Assembly (NCBI RefSeq): GCF_902860225.1
Contig: NZ_LR794158.1
Location: forward strand, 62,001-126,000
From: Azoamicus ciliaticola
Lineage (GTDB): Bacteria; Pseudomonadota; Gammaproteobacteria; UBA6186; Azoamicaceae
DNA length: 64,000 nt
Reading direction: 5' to 3'
Shown here: positions 24,799 to 35,137 of the stretch, piece by piece
Layout of the letters: each line of letters begins with the position of its first letter
Numbering within the stretch: the first letter of the stretch is position 1
Program-made: the position numbers and the translations under genes
Notes under the pieces: generated by a model
The model's input: only the letters and a program-made list of their open reading frames with translations
The model's database searches: none
Told to the model about the DNA's origin: nothing

Positions 24799-26237
24799 AT
24801 GTTTTAAATTCTAATAAAAAATATTTAGAAATACAAGTAGGAAGTGTAAAAAAAAAATTATATATTTTTTTTAAATATTAGAATTTTCACAATATATTTG
24901 TTTTAATTTTTATTAAACTAAATTTAATATTTATTAAAATTAAAAAAAAATAATTCTTTAAGATATTTAAATCTTTCGTCTTTAATCCATGGGCAAGTTT
25001 CTTTTATAAATTTTATAGTATCATTTTTTAAGTTCTGAAACACTATGAGGTACTTTTTCATACCAATTCCTATGTTTTTTTTCTAAATTAATAAAATTTT
25101 CACAAAATATTTTGTCACATGACTTTTATGGTTATTTTCTATTAATTGGAGGTACTGAAAACAAAAATAATTATCATTTTTGTCTTTTTCCTTTAGCACG
25201 TACAAGATTGTTTTTATTAGGACTTTCAAAAGCTTTTTTCCCAGACTTCGAACTTACTGGTTCATTGAAAGTTACGTTAAAAAGTAGAATTATACACCAA
25301 AATAATATTTATTCTTTAAATTATACATTATTCTAATGAAAAAGTAAAGCTATATTTACTAAATCATTCCAAAAACTGCCGTAGTTAGATGAATTACATC
25401 ACGATGTGGTATAACTCCACAATATCAGGATACGCGCATTTAATAATATAATGAATGATTTTATGACAAATTTTAACTTCTAAAGACTTAAATTTAATCT
25501 GTTCTTAATTAAAATGTTATACGACTTTAATAACATGTAGTCTGAAGTATCGCGTGCAACTTAAGTTTAAACACATTTGGTATGTGATTTTATTTTAGTA
25601 ATGAAGTTATGAAAATCTTCTTTTCATCCTCTTTTAAAACTTGCTATATAAGCTTAATTTTTTTTAGCTTGTTTTATTTTTTTTTCAGCAATAATTTTTT
25701 TAATTTTATGAATTATTGATCAGTCCGATATCTTATAGTAACTGCAAAAAACTGTACTAGTTAATAAACAGATGAAGATAATTATTTTAACTATGTTTTT
25801 GCTTGAGTGCGATTTTAGCATCTCTCTTAAGTTGATAATTTTAATTTTTTTTGATTAATTTAATAAAAATTAGCGCTAGCATAATTTTTTAGTTTAGTTT
25901 AAAATTTATTGTTATTAATTTAAAAAAAATATTTTTTTATAAAAATTAGATCTTTGTGTATAATTGAATATTTTATTATTTAAAAATTTGAATAAATAAA
26001 CTCAATATTTGAAATTATTATAAGAAAAACATTTAGTATCAGTTTATTAAAGTGTAAAACATTCTTATATATTTCAATAATTGAGTAATTAAAAAAGTTA
26101 AATTGAATTTTTTAGAAAAGATCATAAGCGTTAATAAAAAATTTACGATACAAACATTACTTTACTTGAATGTTAAAAAAAATTATAACTAATATAAATT
26201 GATTTTTTAAAAGGTTATTCTTTTTTTAGGAGGTTTT
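24799..26237. other. 1.4-kb stretch without an intact gene
   Basis: The longest non-coding interval in the window, between tRNA-fMet and the antiporter gene. I see no tRNA, repeat array, insertion sequence or strong hairpin terminator. Several short stretches on the minus strand translate into plausible but interrupted protein segments (see the pseudogene entry). The last ~250 nt before 26238 are plain AT-rich DNA holding the leader of the antiporter gene, with a strong AGGAGG site at 26228-26233. Confidence 0.7.
25000..25821 (-). pseudogene. Probable decayed protein-coding gene(s), family not recognised
   Basis: Reading the minus strand from an ATG at 25821 gives 33 codons with a signal or membrane-like segment (IVKIIIFICLLTSTVFC), then a TGA. 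The same frame continues through a Lys-rich helix-like stretch and at least five more in-frame stops. Farther on, other minus-strand frames give protein-like fragments: KICHKIIHYIIKCAYPDIVE (up to ~25413), CGVIPHRDVIHLTTAVFGMI ending in a stop (25421-25359), NEPVSSKSGKKAFESPNKNN (up to ~25174) and RNWYEKVPHSVSEL (~25070). The pattern of stops and frame changes fits one or two inactivated genes. The 74-codon plus-strand frame at 25112-25336 looks like a shadow. No function can be assigned. Confidence 0.45.
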
Positions 26238-27482
26238 ATGATTGGACATGAGGTTATAGGTATATTAATTTCTTTGACCGCTATTTCTAGTTATATAAAC
26301 TATCGTTATATTAAACTACCTAAATCAATAGGAATAACTTCTATTACATTATCTTTATCCTTAATTATGGTTGTTAGTGGTAAGATAGGTTTAAATACAG
26401 AATATATAAAAGTTTTGTTAGATGGAGTTAAGTTTAACGAAACTTTTTTACATGGTATGTTGAGTTTTTTACTTTTTGCTGGGTCTTTACATGTTAATAT
26501 TATTGAATTATCTAGATATAAAGTTTTAATAACACTTTTGGCTACAGTTAGTGTTTTATTTTCAGCTTTTTGTATAGGCTATAGTGTTTATTGGTTAACA
26601 CAACTTTTATGTATTAATTTGCCATTTTATTATTGTTTTGTTTTTGGAGCGTTAATTTCGCCTACTGATCCTATAGCTGTATTAGGCGTTTTAAAAAATA
26701 TAAAAGCACCTAGGTCTTTAGAATTAAAAATAGCTGGGGAAGCTTTATTTAACGATGGCATGGGTTTAGTTTTGTTTTTTGTTACTTTATCATTAACTTC
26801 GGAATTAAGAAATGTTTTAGCACTTGATGCTGTTGTTTTTTATTTTTTTAAACAAGGGCTTGGTGGGCTTTTTTTAGGGTTAATTATTGGTTTTTTTTCT
26901 GCAAAAATTTTAAGAGATATAAATGATTCTGAAGTTGCAATTGTTATAACTTTAGCCATTGTATCTGGTGGTTATACATTATCACATTCTGTTTTTGGAG
27001 TATCTGGTCCTATTTGTATGGCTACAGCGGGGTTAGTTATAGGAAATTCTATTAAAAATAATAATATGAGTGATGAAACTGTTATAAGGTTAGCATCTTT
27101 TTGGGAATTATTGGATGAAATATTAAATGCCATATTATTTGTTTTAATAGGATTAGAGTTTATGGGTATAAAATTTGATTTATACACAACTTTAGCTTCT
27201 ATATGTATTATTTTTATCACTATATTTTCTAGATTGATCAGTATTTTAATTCCAGTTGTATGGTTGTCAAGATTTAAATTTTTTAATTTTGAGCTTGTCC
27301 TTATTTTAACTTGGGGGGGATTGCGTGGTGGAATTTCTATAGCTTTGGCATTAAGTATAGAAAGTATTTATCATGATTTTTTAGTTGCTATAACATATGT
27401 TGTTGTTATATTTTCAATGATGGTACAAGGTGTTACTATTGGTCCACTTATAAGAAGATTTATGCGTAAATGGAGAATTTGA
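26238..27482 (+). CDS. Na+(K+)/H+ antiporter, CPA1/NhaP type
   Basis: Inner-membrane cation/proton exchanger. It has 414 residues with 12-13 predicted hydrophobic helices. CPA1 hallmarks are FGALISPTDPIAVLGVLKN (about residues 137-155, with the ion-binding Asp), and AGEALFNDGMGLVLFFV, matching the GESLFNDG motif of NhaP-type antiporters; later GVSGPICMATAGLVIGN and WGGLRGGISIALALS are also typical. There is no cytoplasmic regulatory tail. AGGAGG lies 5 nt before the ATG, the best ribosome-binding site seen in this window. It probably sets pH or sodium balance; it is followed by an amino-acid permease on the same strand. Confidence 0.9.
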   Translation: MIGHEVIGILISLTAISSYINYRYIKLPKSIGITSITLSLSLIMVVSGKIGLNTEYIKVLLDGVKFNETFLHGMLSFLLFAGSLHVNIIELSRYKVLITLLATVSVLFSAFCIGYSVYWLTQLLCINLPFYYCFVFGALISPTDPIAVLGVLKNIKAPRSLELKIAGEALFNDGMGLVLFFVTLSLTSELRNVLALDAVVFYFFKQGLGGLFLGLIIGFFSAKILRDINDSEVAIVITLAIVSGGYTLSHSVFGVSGPICMATAGLVIGNSIKNNNMSDETVIRLASFWELLDEILNAILFVLIGLEFMGIKFDLYTTLASICIIFITIFSRLISILIPVVWLSRFKFFNFELVLILTWGGLRGGISIALALSIESIYHDFLVAITYVVVIFSMMVQGVTIGPLIRRFMRKWRI

Positions 27483-27535
27483 TTATATTTTAAATAATTA
27501 TTATTATAAAATTTTTAGAGAAAATTAATTTCATT

Positions 27536-28915
27536 ATGTTTAATTCAAATAAAAAAATTACTTTATTAAGGTTAGTGTTATTAACAGTTTCTGGTATACT
27601 TAGTTTAAAAAGTTTACCTTTATTTGCTGAAGTAGGTTTTTCTATAATTTCATTTTTATTGTTTGCAACAATATGTTTTTTTATTCCTATTGCAATGGCC
27701 ATTTCTGAATTAAGTTCTACTTGGCCTGTTTCTGGTGGGTGTTATACATGGGTTAAAAAATCTTGTGGAAAGTCTTTAGCTTTTATAGTAATATGGTCTT
27801 ATTGGATACAGAGTATTATATGGTTTCCTACCATGTTAATTTTCATCATAGCTATGTTGGTGCATGTTTTTTTGCCATTTTTCCCAGATTTTAAAATTAG
27901 TATATTTTTTTCTGTATTTGGAATAATTGTTATTTTTTGGATACTTACTTTTTTAAATTTTTTGGGAGTGCGAGTATCAGTTGGATTTAGTATTTTTGGC
28001 GTTATTTTTGGTACTATTTTACCTATTATTCTTATCATTTTGTTTGGTTTTTTTTGTTTATATTTTGGATATTTTAATAATATAGATTTTAGCTTTAAGT
28101 CTATTATTCCTGATTTTAATTTAAATAATTTAGTTTTTTTATCTGGAATTTTATTAGGCATTTCAGGTATAGAATTAATAGCCTTTTATGTAAGTGACGT
28201 AGAAAATCCTGCAGTTAATTTATCTAAATCTATAATGATTTCTTCTTTTTTAATTTTGATATTTTATGCTTTAGCATCTTTATCTGTAGCTATAATAATG
28301 CCTAAATCTGAAATTTGTTTTGCTTCTGGTGTTATTCTTGCGTTTAAATTTTTTTTTGATAAGGTTGGATTACCTTTTTTAACACCTTTTTTAGCACTTT
28401 TGTTATTTTTGGGATCTATAGCTTGTGTAAATACTTGGATAATAGGGCCAGCTAGAGGATTATTGGTTGCTGCTTCTGATGGTTTTTTGCCAAATTTTAT
28501 GACAAAAGTTAATTCTAAAGGCGTCCCCGTTAATTTATTGCTAGTACAAGCCTGTGTAGTTAGTTTCTTATCTGTTTTGTTCTTTTTGTATATAAATACA
28601 ATAAATGGGTTGGTTTGGGTTTTTATTTGTTTATCGTTTCAATTTGCAGCTTTTTTATATGTAATGATTTTTATTTCTGTACTTAGATTAAGAAAAATTG
28701 AACCAAATATACACAGACCCTTTAAAATGCCTTTTGTTAAATTTTTTTCATGCGTAGGAATTTGCATGTGTGTATTTACTTTTATATTATCATATGTTCA
28801 ACCTAGTGATGTTAATGTTACTCAAAAAAGCTTTTATTTCTTTTTGTTATTTTTTTCTTTCATTATTCTTATGTTACCATCATTTATATTTTTATTTTTT
28901 AAAAATAAAAATTAG
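27536..28915 (+). CDS. Amino-acid permease, APC superfamily
   Basis: Twelve-helix transporter of 459 residues. Features of the APC/GadC-like branch are the SGILSLKSLPLFAEVGFS first helix in place of the usual GIGS-type motif, ELSSTWPVSGGCYTWVKKSCG (glycine-rich loop of helix 2-3), GISGIELIAFYVSDVENPA (helix 6), and the cytoplasmic NIHRPFKMP before helix 11. This resembles glutamate/GABA-type exchangers, but the substrate cannot be read from sequence. It starts 53 nt after the antiporter gene and converges with valS with a 4-nt gap. An amino-acid importer or exchanger fits a host-dependent bacterium. Confidence 0.85.
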   Translation: MFNSNKKITLLRLVLLTVSGILSLKSLPLFAEVGFSIISFLLFATICFFIPIAMAISELSSTWPVSGGCYTWVKKSCGKSLAFIVIWSYWIQSIIWFPTMLIFIIAMLVHVFLPFFPDFKISIFFSVFGIIVIFWILTFLNFLGVRVSVGFSIFGVIFGTILPIILIILFGFFCLYFGYFNNIDFSFKSIIPDFNLNNLVFLSGILLGISGIELIAFYVSDVENPAVNLSKSIMISSFLILIFYALASLSVAIIMPKSEICFASGVILAFKFFFDKVGLPFLTPFLALLLFLGSIACVNTWIIGPARGLLVAASDGFLPNFMTKVNSKGVPVNLLLVQACVVSFLSVLFFLYINTINGLVWVFICLSFQFAAFLYVMIFISVLRLRKIEPNIHRPFKMPFVKFFSCVGICMCVFTFILSYVQPSDVNVTQKSFYFFLLFFSFIILMLPSFIFLFFKNKN

Positions 28916-28919
28916 TTTT

Positions 28920-31385
28920 TTATTTTAAATTTATTTCTAAATTATCGATTTTTTCGTAGATTATGTTTTTTGTGTAGGTTAAGTTTATATTTTGTAGTTT
29001 TATTATTTTTTCTATAAGTTTTTTATTTTTTTCTAGTAAAAATAAGTTTTCATTGTTAATAGATTGAATGTTTATAATAAGATTCTTTTTATTATTTTTT
29101 GTTTTTAGGCTACGTATTTTGCTACAAATTTTTTTAATTTTTTCTATATAATTTATTTTATTTAAGTTTAAATTGTGTTTATTTTTTGGATATTTTTCTG
29201 TTATTAAATTATTTTTTTCATTTAAATACCCCCATATTTCTTCTGTTATATATGGAGCTAATGGATGTAAAATTTTCAGAAGTTCTTTAAATATTATTAA
29301 ATTGTTATAGCTTGTTTCTTTTTTGTATTTATTATTTTGCAATAGTATTTTAGAGCATTCTATGTGCCAACTACAAAAATTTGACCAAAAAAAGTTATAT
29401 ATTGTTTCTATTAATAAATGAAATTTTCTTTTTTGGATGTGTGTTTTTATTTCTTTTTTTGTTTTTTGCCATATTATATTTATATATGTGTTGTATATAT
29501 TTTTTAATTTTTTTGTTTTTGTCTTTTTAGTAGGTGTATTTTTTATAAAAATAGCAGCATTCCATAATTTCGTACAAAAACTTTTATATGTTTTAACTTT
29601 TTCTAAATCTAATTTTATTGCTATATTTTCTGTCGAAATTGAACAAAATGTTAGTCTTAGTGCATCTGCACCAAAAGCTTCTATTCCATTTGGAAATTGA
29701 TTTTGCGTATAGTTTTTAATTTTTTCTGCCAAATTTTCATTTATTAAATTGGATGTTTGTTTTTTAATCAACTGTTCTTTTGTTATTCCATTTATTATAT
29801 CTAGTGGATCTAATACATTTCCTTTTGTTTTTGACATCTTATTTCCTAAGTTATCTCTTATAAGTCCATGTATATATATTTCTTTAAAAGGCATTTGATT
29901 TGTGAGTTTTAATCCAAACATCATCATTTTTATAGCCCAAAAGAATATTATATCAAATCCTGTTACGAGTGTACTTGTAGGATACATGTTTTTATATTCT
30001 ATTTTATTGTTAGGCCAACCTAAACTAGCAAATGGCCATAAAGCAGAAGAAAACCATGTATCTAATACATTTTCATCTTGTGTTAATAAAATGTTACTTT
30101 CTAGCTTATATTTTTTAATTACATTTTTTTCGTTATAACCTGTATATTCATTTTTTTTTTCGTCATACCATATAGGTATTTTATGTCCCCACCATATTTG
30201 TCTACTTATACACCAATCTTTTATATTATCTAACCAATTGAAAAATATTTTTTTCCATTTTATTGGTAAAATTTTTATTTTATTTTCTTTTATTTCTTTA
30301 TATACAGGTTCTGCTAATGGTTTAGTTTTTATATACCATTGTTCAGTTATAAGTGGCTCTATAACACAATTACTTCTATCAGCTTTAGGTATTTTATTTT
30401 TTATTGTTTCTATTTTTGAAATAACGTTTAATTCTATAAGATGTTTTTTTATTTTTTTTCTTGCTTCATTAACTGTTAAATTTTGATAATCTTGTGGAAC
30501 TTCAGAGTTTGTTTTTCCATCTTTATTTAAAATATTTATTATTTTTAAGTTATGTTTTTTTCCTATTTCAAAATCATTAAAGTCATGTCCAGGAGTTATT
30601 TTTAAACATCCTGATCCGTATTTTGTATCAACATTTTCGTCTTCAATTATTGGTATTTCTTTATTTATTATTGGTATAATTACAGTGTTATTTTTTATTT
30701 TTTTATATCTTTTATCTTTAGGATTTATAGCGATGGCTACATCAGCAAAAATGGTTTCTGGTCTTGTTGTTGCTATTATTATATAATCGTCTATGTTTTG
30801 TACTTTATATTTTATATAAAATAATTCGCTATCTATTTCTTCATGTATTACTTCTAAATCAGAAATTGCTGTTTTTAGTTTGGTATCCCAATTTACAAGT
30901 TTGTTTGTTTTATATATTAATTTTTCTTCATATAATCTAATAAAAGCTGTTTTTACAGCATAAGAAAAGTGATTATCTAGTGTAAAACGCGATGTGTTCC
31001 AATTTAATGAGCATCCTAGCTTTTTTAATTGTATTTTAATTCTTGCATTTGCTTTTTTTTTCCATTTTTCTGTATATTTTTTTTTATCAATGGTGTTATT
31101 TTCTTTTATTTTTTGTTCTATTAAAATTTGGGTCGCAATTCCTGCATGATCAGTCCCCATTTTCCATAAAGTGCAAAAGTTATTCATTTTATGGTAACGT
31201 ATTAATACATCCATTAATGTACATTGAAATGCGTGCCCCATATGTAAACTACCAGTTATATTTGGCGGAGGTATTGTTATGCAGTATTTTTTTTCTTTTT
31301 TATAATTAGGAATGAAATATTTTTTATTTTCCCATTCTTTGTACCAATTTTTTGATAATTTTTTTTCTTCAAATATTTTTTTCAT
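28920..31385 (-). CDS. valS: Valyl-tRNA synthetase
   Basis: Class I synthetase that charges tRNA-Val. Signature motifs are PPPNITGSLHMGHAF (HIGH motif as HMGH, about residues 35-49), the editing (CP1) domain with TTRPETIFADVAIAINP and GHDFNDF, WCISRQIWWGHKIPIWY, and GNKMSKTKGNVLDPLD (KMSKS as KMSKT). It has 821 residues against 951 in E. coli: the C-terminal coiled-coil arm is reduced to a short Lys/Asn-rich remnant. Its start overlaps the adk end by 17 nt, so adk-valS form one transcript. Confidence 0.97.
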   Translation of the reverse strand: MKKIFEEKKLSKNWYKEWENKKYFIPNYKKEKKYCITIPPPNITGSLHMGHAFQCTLMDVLIRYHKMNNFCTLWKMGTDHAGIATQILIEQKIKENNTIDKKKYTEKWKKKANARIKIQLKKLGCSLNWNTSRFTLDNHFSYAVKTAFIRLYEEKLIYKTNKLVNWDTKLKTAISDLEVIHEEIDSELFYIKYKVQNIDDYIIIATTRPETIFADVAIAINPKDKRYKKIKNNTVIIPIINKEIPIIEDENVDTKYGSGCLKITPGHDFNDFEIGKKHNLKIINILNKDGKTNSEVPQDYQNLTVNEARKKIKKHLIELNVISKIETIKNKIPKADRSNCVIEPLITEQWYIKTKPLAEPVYKEIKENKIKILPIKWKKIFFNWLDNIKDWCISRQIWWGHKIPIWYDEKKNEYTGYNEKNVIKKYKLESNILLTQDENVLDTWFSSALWPFASLGWPNNKIEYKNMYPTSTLVTGFDIIFFWAIKMMMFGLKLTNQMPFKEIYIHGLIRDNLGNKMSKTKGNVLDPLDIINGITKEQLIKKQTSNLINENLAEKIKNYTQNQFPNGIEAFGADALRLTFCSISTENIAIKLDLEKVKTYKSFCTKLWNAAIFIKNTPTKKTKTKKLKNIYNTYINIIWQKTKKEIKTHIQKRKFHLLIETIYNFFWSNFCSWHIECSKILLQNNKYKKETSYNNLIIFKELLKILHPLAPYITEEIWGYLNEKNNLITEKYPKNKHNLNLNKINYIEKIKKICSKIRSLKTKNNKKNLIINIQSINNENLFLLEKNKKLIEKIIKLQNINLTYTKNIIYEKIDNLEINLK

Positions 31386-31992
31386 AAAATTTTATATTAT
31401 TTATTATTTTTTCAAAAATATCGTCTACGTTGTTATTTCCATTTATTTTAATTAAATGAGTATTTATATTTGTGTACCAATTTAATATTTCCGTTGTGTT
31501 TGTATTATGATCTAATAATCTTTTTTTTATAATTTTTATTTTATCATCATTACGTTTTTTTAAATTTTCTCCAGTTAAATCATCTTTATTTTTTATTTTT
31601 TGTTTAATATTTATTATATTGTAGTTTTTATTTTTATTTGTAAGTCTATATTTTAATCTTTTTATTATGTTTTTTTCGTCTATTTCTATTTGTATTATAT
31701 AATCTATTTTTATATTTTTTTTTGTCAAACTGATTGCTTGATTTAGAGTTCTTGGAAACCCATCGAACAATATATCATTTATTTTTTTAATATTTTTTTC
31801 TATGAACTTTAATATTATTTCGTCGTCTAGTAATTTTCCTTTTTTTACTATTTTTTTAATTTCTTGGTTTGAGTCTAGTTCTTTTCTTATTAGTTCACCT
31901 GTAGATATATGATGAAGATTTAGTTTTTTTTTAATTAGTTCTGCTTGTGTTCCTTTCCCAGAACCTGGAGCGCCTAGTAATATTATTTTCAT
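31369..31992 (-). CDS. adk: Adenylate kinase
   Basis: Interconverts ATP + AMP and 2 ADP. The P-loop is GAPGSGKGTQ (residues 7-16), HISTGELIRKE binds AMP, FDGFPRTLNQA is the conserved NMP/lid hinge, and KDDLTGENLKKRNDDK is the end of the LID domain. The LID is of the short Gram-negative type without zinc cysteines, although the usual RRxHxxSGRxYH segment has eroded. The length of 207 residues is near normal. In a cell with an ADP/ATP translocase this enzyme is central to adenylate balance. It overlaps the start of valS. Confidence 0.95.
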   Translation of the reverse strand: MKIILLGAPGSGKGTQAELIKKKLNLHHISTGELIRKELDSNQEIKKIVKKGKLLDDEIILKFIEKNIKKINDILFDGFPRTLNQAISLTKKNIKIDYIIQIEIDEKNIIKRLKYRLTNKNKNYNIINIKQKIKNKDDLTGENLKKRNDDKIKIIKKRLLDHNTNTTEILNWYTNINTHLIKINGNNNVDDIFEKIINNIKFYEKNI

Positions 31993-32070
31993 TTTTTCTT
32001 ATCTTATTAAAATTTTTTTTAAATATAAACATTTATTTTTAATGTTTTGTATTATTATTAACATAATTAA

Positions 32071-32097
32071 TTGACAGATAGTTTATATTTTTATAAT
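32071..32097 (+). promoter_or_regulatory. Sigma-70 promoter of the str/S10/spc ribosomal operon
   Basis: Perfect consensus boxes: -35 TTGACA at 32071-32076 and -10 TATAAT at 32092-32097, separated by 15 nt, slightly under the optimum. They lie 36 nt upstream of rpsL, the first gene of a run of ribosomal genes reaching rplO. Divergent adk begins about 80 nt to the left. Confidence 0.75.
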
Positions 32098-32133
32098 ATT
32101 TAAATTCATATTATGTTATTTAAATATATACAA

Positions 32134-32514
32134 ATGACTACTATAAATCAATTAGTAAATAATAATAGAATAAAAGTTAAAAGAAAAAATAAAGTTGTAG
32201 CTTTAGAAGGTAATCCTCAAAGAAGAGGAGTTTGTCTTAGAGTTTATACTGTTAAGCCAAAAAAACCTAATTCAGCTTTACGAAAAGTTTGTCGCGTTAA
32301 ATTAACTGGCGGAAATGAAATTACAGCTTATATTCAAGGGGTTGGACACACTTTGCAAGAACATTCGGTTGTACTTGTTAGGGGTGGAAGAGTTAAAGAT
32401 TTGCCTGGGGTTAGATATAAAGTTATAAGAGGTACTCTGGATGCTACTGGTGTTATTGGTAGAAAAAAATCTAGGTCTAAATATGGAACTAAATCCTCCG
32501 ATAAAAAAAAATAA
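32134..32514 (+). CDS. rpsL: 30S ribosomal protein S12
   Basis: S12 lines the decoding site of the small subunit and affects accuracy. The ATG at 32134 gives MTTINQLV, the normal N-terminus, and 126 residues; an ATG 21 nt upstream is rejected because it adds a non-homologous leader. The decoding loop [11 protein letters not shown] and the loop with the modifiable Asp, [14 protein letters not shown], are intact. First gene of the ribosomal run behind a consensus promoter; rpsG follows after 12 nt. Confidence 0.98.
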   Translation: MTTINQLVNNNRIKVKRKNKVVALEGNPQRRGVCLRVYTVKPKKPNSALRKVCRVKLTGGNEITAYIQGVGHTLQEHSVVLVRGGRVKDLPGVRYKVIRGTLDATGVIGRKKSRSKYGTKSSDKKK

Positions 32515-32526
32515 GGAATAGTTGAA

Positions 32527-33024
32527 ATGGCTAGAAAGAAAGTTAAGAATAATATTAAAGTTAAACCAGATTCTACTTTTAATAGTTTGTTGTTATCTAA
32601 GTTTATTAACTATATTATGGTTTCTGGGAAGAAGTCTTTGGCTGAAAGAATTGTTTATTGTGCGTTAGACATAGTTAAAGATAAAACTAAAATGGATTCT
32701 ATGGTTGTTTTTGAAAAAGCTTTAGAGCATATTAAACCTATAGTTGAAGTTAGATCAAGGCGTGTTGGTGGAGCTACTTATCAAGTACCTGTTGAAGTAA
32801 AACCTAAAAGGGCTGTTACTCTGGCTATGCGTTGGCTTGTTGAATTTGCTAGAAAACGTAGTGAAAAAAATATGATATTAAAATTAGCATTTGAAATAAT
32901 AGAAGCTGCAGATGAAAGTCATTCAATAGGAAATAGTATAGGTAGAGGTGGAGCTATAAAGAAACGAGAAGATACTCATCGTATGGCTGAAGCTAATAGA
33001 GCTTTTGCTCATTATAGATGGTAG
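32527..33024 (+). CDS. rpsG: 30S ribosomal protein S7
   Basis: Primary 16S rRNA-binding protein that nucleates the 30S head and lies near the E site. It has 165 residues. Conserved parts are [74 protein letters not shown] and the terminal HYRW. The order rpsL-rpsG-fusA is the classical str operon. The basic N-terminal extension is a little longer than in E. coli. Confidence 0.98.
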   Translation: MARKKVKNNIKVKPDSTFNSLLLSKFINYIMVSGKKSLAERIVYCALDIVKDKTKMDSMVVFEKALEHIKPIVEVRSRRVGGATYQVPVEVKPKRAVTLAMRWLVEFARKRSEKNMILKLAFEIIEAADESHSIGNSIGRGGAIKKREDTHRMAEANRAFAHYRW

Positions 33025-33043
33025 TTTTTTGTAAGGGGTTTAT

Positions 33044-35110
33044 GTGATAGGATTAGATAAGTGTAGAAATATAGGTATTATCGCACATATTGATGCAGGT
33101 AAAACAACTCTTACAGAAAGAATTTTATTTTATACTGGAGTTTCTCATAAAATGGGGGAAGTTCATGATGGTTCTGCTGTTATGGATTGGATGGAACAGG
33201 AGCAAGAGAGAGGTATAACTATCACTGCAGCAGCTACTACATGTTTTTGGAGTAGTGGTATTGATAATAATAAATTTAGAATTAATATTATTGATACTCC
33301 TGGGCATGTTGATTTTACAATAGAAGTTGAAAGATCTTTGAGAGTCTTAGATGGAGCTATTGGTGTTTTTTGTGCTGTTGGTGGAGTTGAATCGCAGTCT
33401 GAAACTGTTTGGAGACAAGCAAATAAATATAACGTTCCTAGACTTGCTTTTGTAAATAAAATGGATAGGCCTGGTGCCAATTTCCTTTCTGTTTTAAATC
33501 AAATGAAAACAAAGCTTAAAGCCAATGTTGTTCCATTACATTTGCCTTACTTTGTTGGGGAAGTTTTTGTAGGTATTATTGATTTAGTTTACAAAAGATT
33601 GGTTATTTGGAATGATGAAAGTTTAGGTGCTGATTTTAAGTATGAAGATATACCAGATGAGTGTTCAAATGATTTTAATAAGCATAGAAATGTTATTTTA
33701 GAACATGTTGCTGAATCCTCAGATGAATTAATGGAAATTTATTTAGATAAATATGATTTTTCTATAGAAATTATTATATCTGCTCTTAGGAAATTAGTGA
33801 TTAAGAATAATGTTACATTAGTTTTATGTGGATCTGCTTTTAAAAATAAGGGAGTACAGCTATTATTAGATGCTGTAGTTGATTATTTGCCTTCTCCTAA
33901 TGATGTTACTTTTGGTAAAGTAATTCAATATTCTGGTAATAATGATTTAGATAAATTGGATTTTTTGGCTTTAGCATTTAAAATTGTAACAGATCCATTT
34001 GTAGGATCTTTGACATATTTAAGAGTTTATGCAGGCGTTTTTGATGCAGGCAATTTTGCATATAATAGTTTAAAAGATAAAAAAGAGCGATTTGGTAGAA
34101 TTTTATTGATGCATGCAAATTCTAGAGAAGAAATTAAATCTATGCGTGCTGGAGATATTGTAGCTATTGTTGGATTAAAATATACTACTACAGGCGATAC
34201 TCTTTGTGCTTTGGGTAATAATGTTATTTTAGAACAAATGCTTTTCCCAGAATCAGTTATATCTGTAGCTGTTGAACCTAAAACAAAAAATGATCAAGAA
34301 AAAATGGGAATGGCTCTTAGAAAATTAGCACAAGAAGATCCTTCTTTAAGAGTTAGTGTTGATCCAGAATCATCTCAAACTATTATTTCTGGAATGGGAG
34401 AATTACATCTCGATATTATAGTTGATAGAATGAGAAGAGAATTTAATGTAGAAGCAACTGTTGGTAAACCGCAAGTTGCTTATAGAGAAACTATAACTAA
34501 AACAGTGGAGCAAGAAGGTAAGTATATAAGACAATCAGGTGGAAGAGGACAATATGGGCATGTTGTTTTAAAAATGGAACCCTTAAAAGTTGGCGGTGGT
34601 GTTATTTTTGAAAGTAAAATTTTTGCTGGTGTTGTGCCTAGAGAATATATTCCTGCAGTTAAAAAGGGTGTTTTAGAACAAAGTCAACTTGGCGTTTTAG
34701 CTGGATATCCAATTGTAGATGTTAAAATAACATTAATTGATGGATCTTATCATGACGTTGATTCTAGTGAGATGGCTTTTAAAAATGCAGCTGCTAGAGC
34801 TTTTAAAGCTGGTGCTTTAAGAGCAAATTTGATTTTATTAGAACCAATTATGTTAGTTTGTGTTGTAACTCCAGATGAATATTTAGGTGATATTATTGGT
34901 GATTTAAATAAGAGGCGTGGTATTATACATGGGATAAGTGATGTTCTTTCTGCTAAAGATATTAGAGCACATGTTCCTCTTTCTGAAATGTTTGGTTATG
35001 CAACTGTTATAAGATCTATAACTCAAGGCAGAGCTACATATACCATGGAATTTTCTTCTTATACACCTGTGCCTGATTTTATAGCTAAAAATGTATTAAA
35101 TAGTAATTAA
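33044..35110 (+). CDS. fusA: Translation elongation factor G
   Basis: GTPase that drives ribosomal translocation and, with the recycling factor, subunit splitting. It starts at a GTG with an AAGGGG site upstream. G-domain motifs are [13 protein letters not shown] (residues 14-26), [19 protein letters not shown] and NKMDR. Domains II-V follow, with [18 protein letters not shown] and the domain IV loop GGRGQYGHV. The length of 688 residues is slightly below the E. coli 704. tuf, which usually follows fusA in gammaproteobacteria, is missing here; rpsJ comes next. Confidence 0.98.
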   Translation: MIGLDKCRNIGIIAHIDAGKTTLTERILFYTGVSHKMGEVHDGSAVMDWMEQEQERGITITAAATTCFWSSGIDNNKFRINIIDTPGHVDFTIEVERSLRVLDGAIGVFCAVGGVESQSETVWRQANKYNVPRLAFVNKMDRPGANFLSVLNQMKTKLKANVVPLHLPYFVGEVFVGIIDLVYKRLVIWNDESLGADFKYEDIPDECSNDFNKHRNVILEHVAESSDELMEIYLDKYDFSIEIIISALRKLVIKNNVTLVLCGSAFKNKGVQLLLDAVVDYLPSPNDVTFGKVIQYSGNNDLDKLDFLALAFKIVTDPFVGSLTYLRVYAGVFDAGNFAYNSLKDKKERFGRILLMHANSREEIKSMRAGDIVAIVGLKYTTTGDTLCALGNNVILEQMLFPESVISVAVEPKTKNDQEKMGMALRKLAQEDPSLRVSVDPESSQTIISGMGELHLDIIVDRMRREFNVEATVGKPQVAYRETITKTVEQEGKYIRQSGGRGQYGHVVLKMEPLKVGGGVIFESKIFAGVVPREYIPAVKKGVLEQSQLGVLAGYPIVDVKITLIDGSYHDVDSSEMAFKNAAARAFKAGALRANLILLEPIMLVCVVTPDEYLGDIIGDLNKRRGIIHGISDVLSAKDIRAHVPLSEMFGYATVIRSITQGRATYTMEFSSYTPVPDFIAKNVLNSN

Positions 35111-35137
35111 TTTATAAAAAAATTAAAGAGTTTTGAG

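Noticed and set aside
25112..25336. 74-codon plus-strand open frame in the long gap
   Set aside because: The opposite strand gives a more protein-like reading (EPVSSKSGKKAFES...), no ribosome-binding site precedes the ATG, and no motif is recognised; it is probably a shadow of the relic.
25955..25963. TTATACACA (minus strand), a perfect DnaA box, with a near match at 25289, suggesting an origin in the gap
   Set aside because: Single boxes are expected by chance in such AT-rich DNA, there is no cluster, no dnaA/dnaN/gidA neighbourhood, and strand composition does not switch here.
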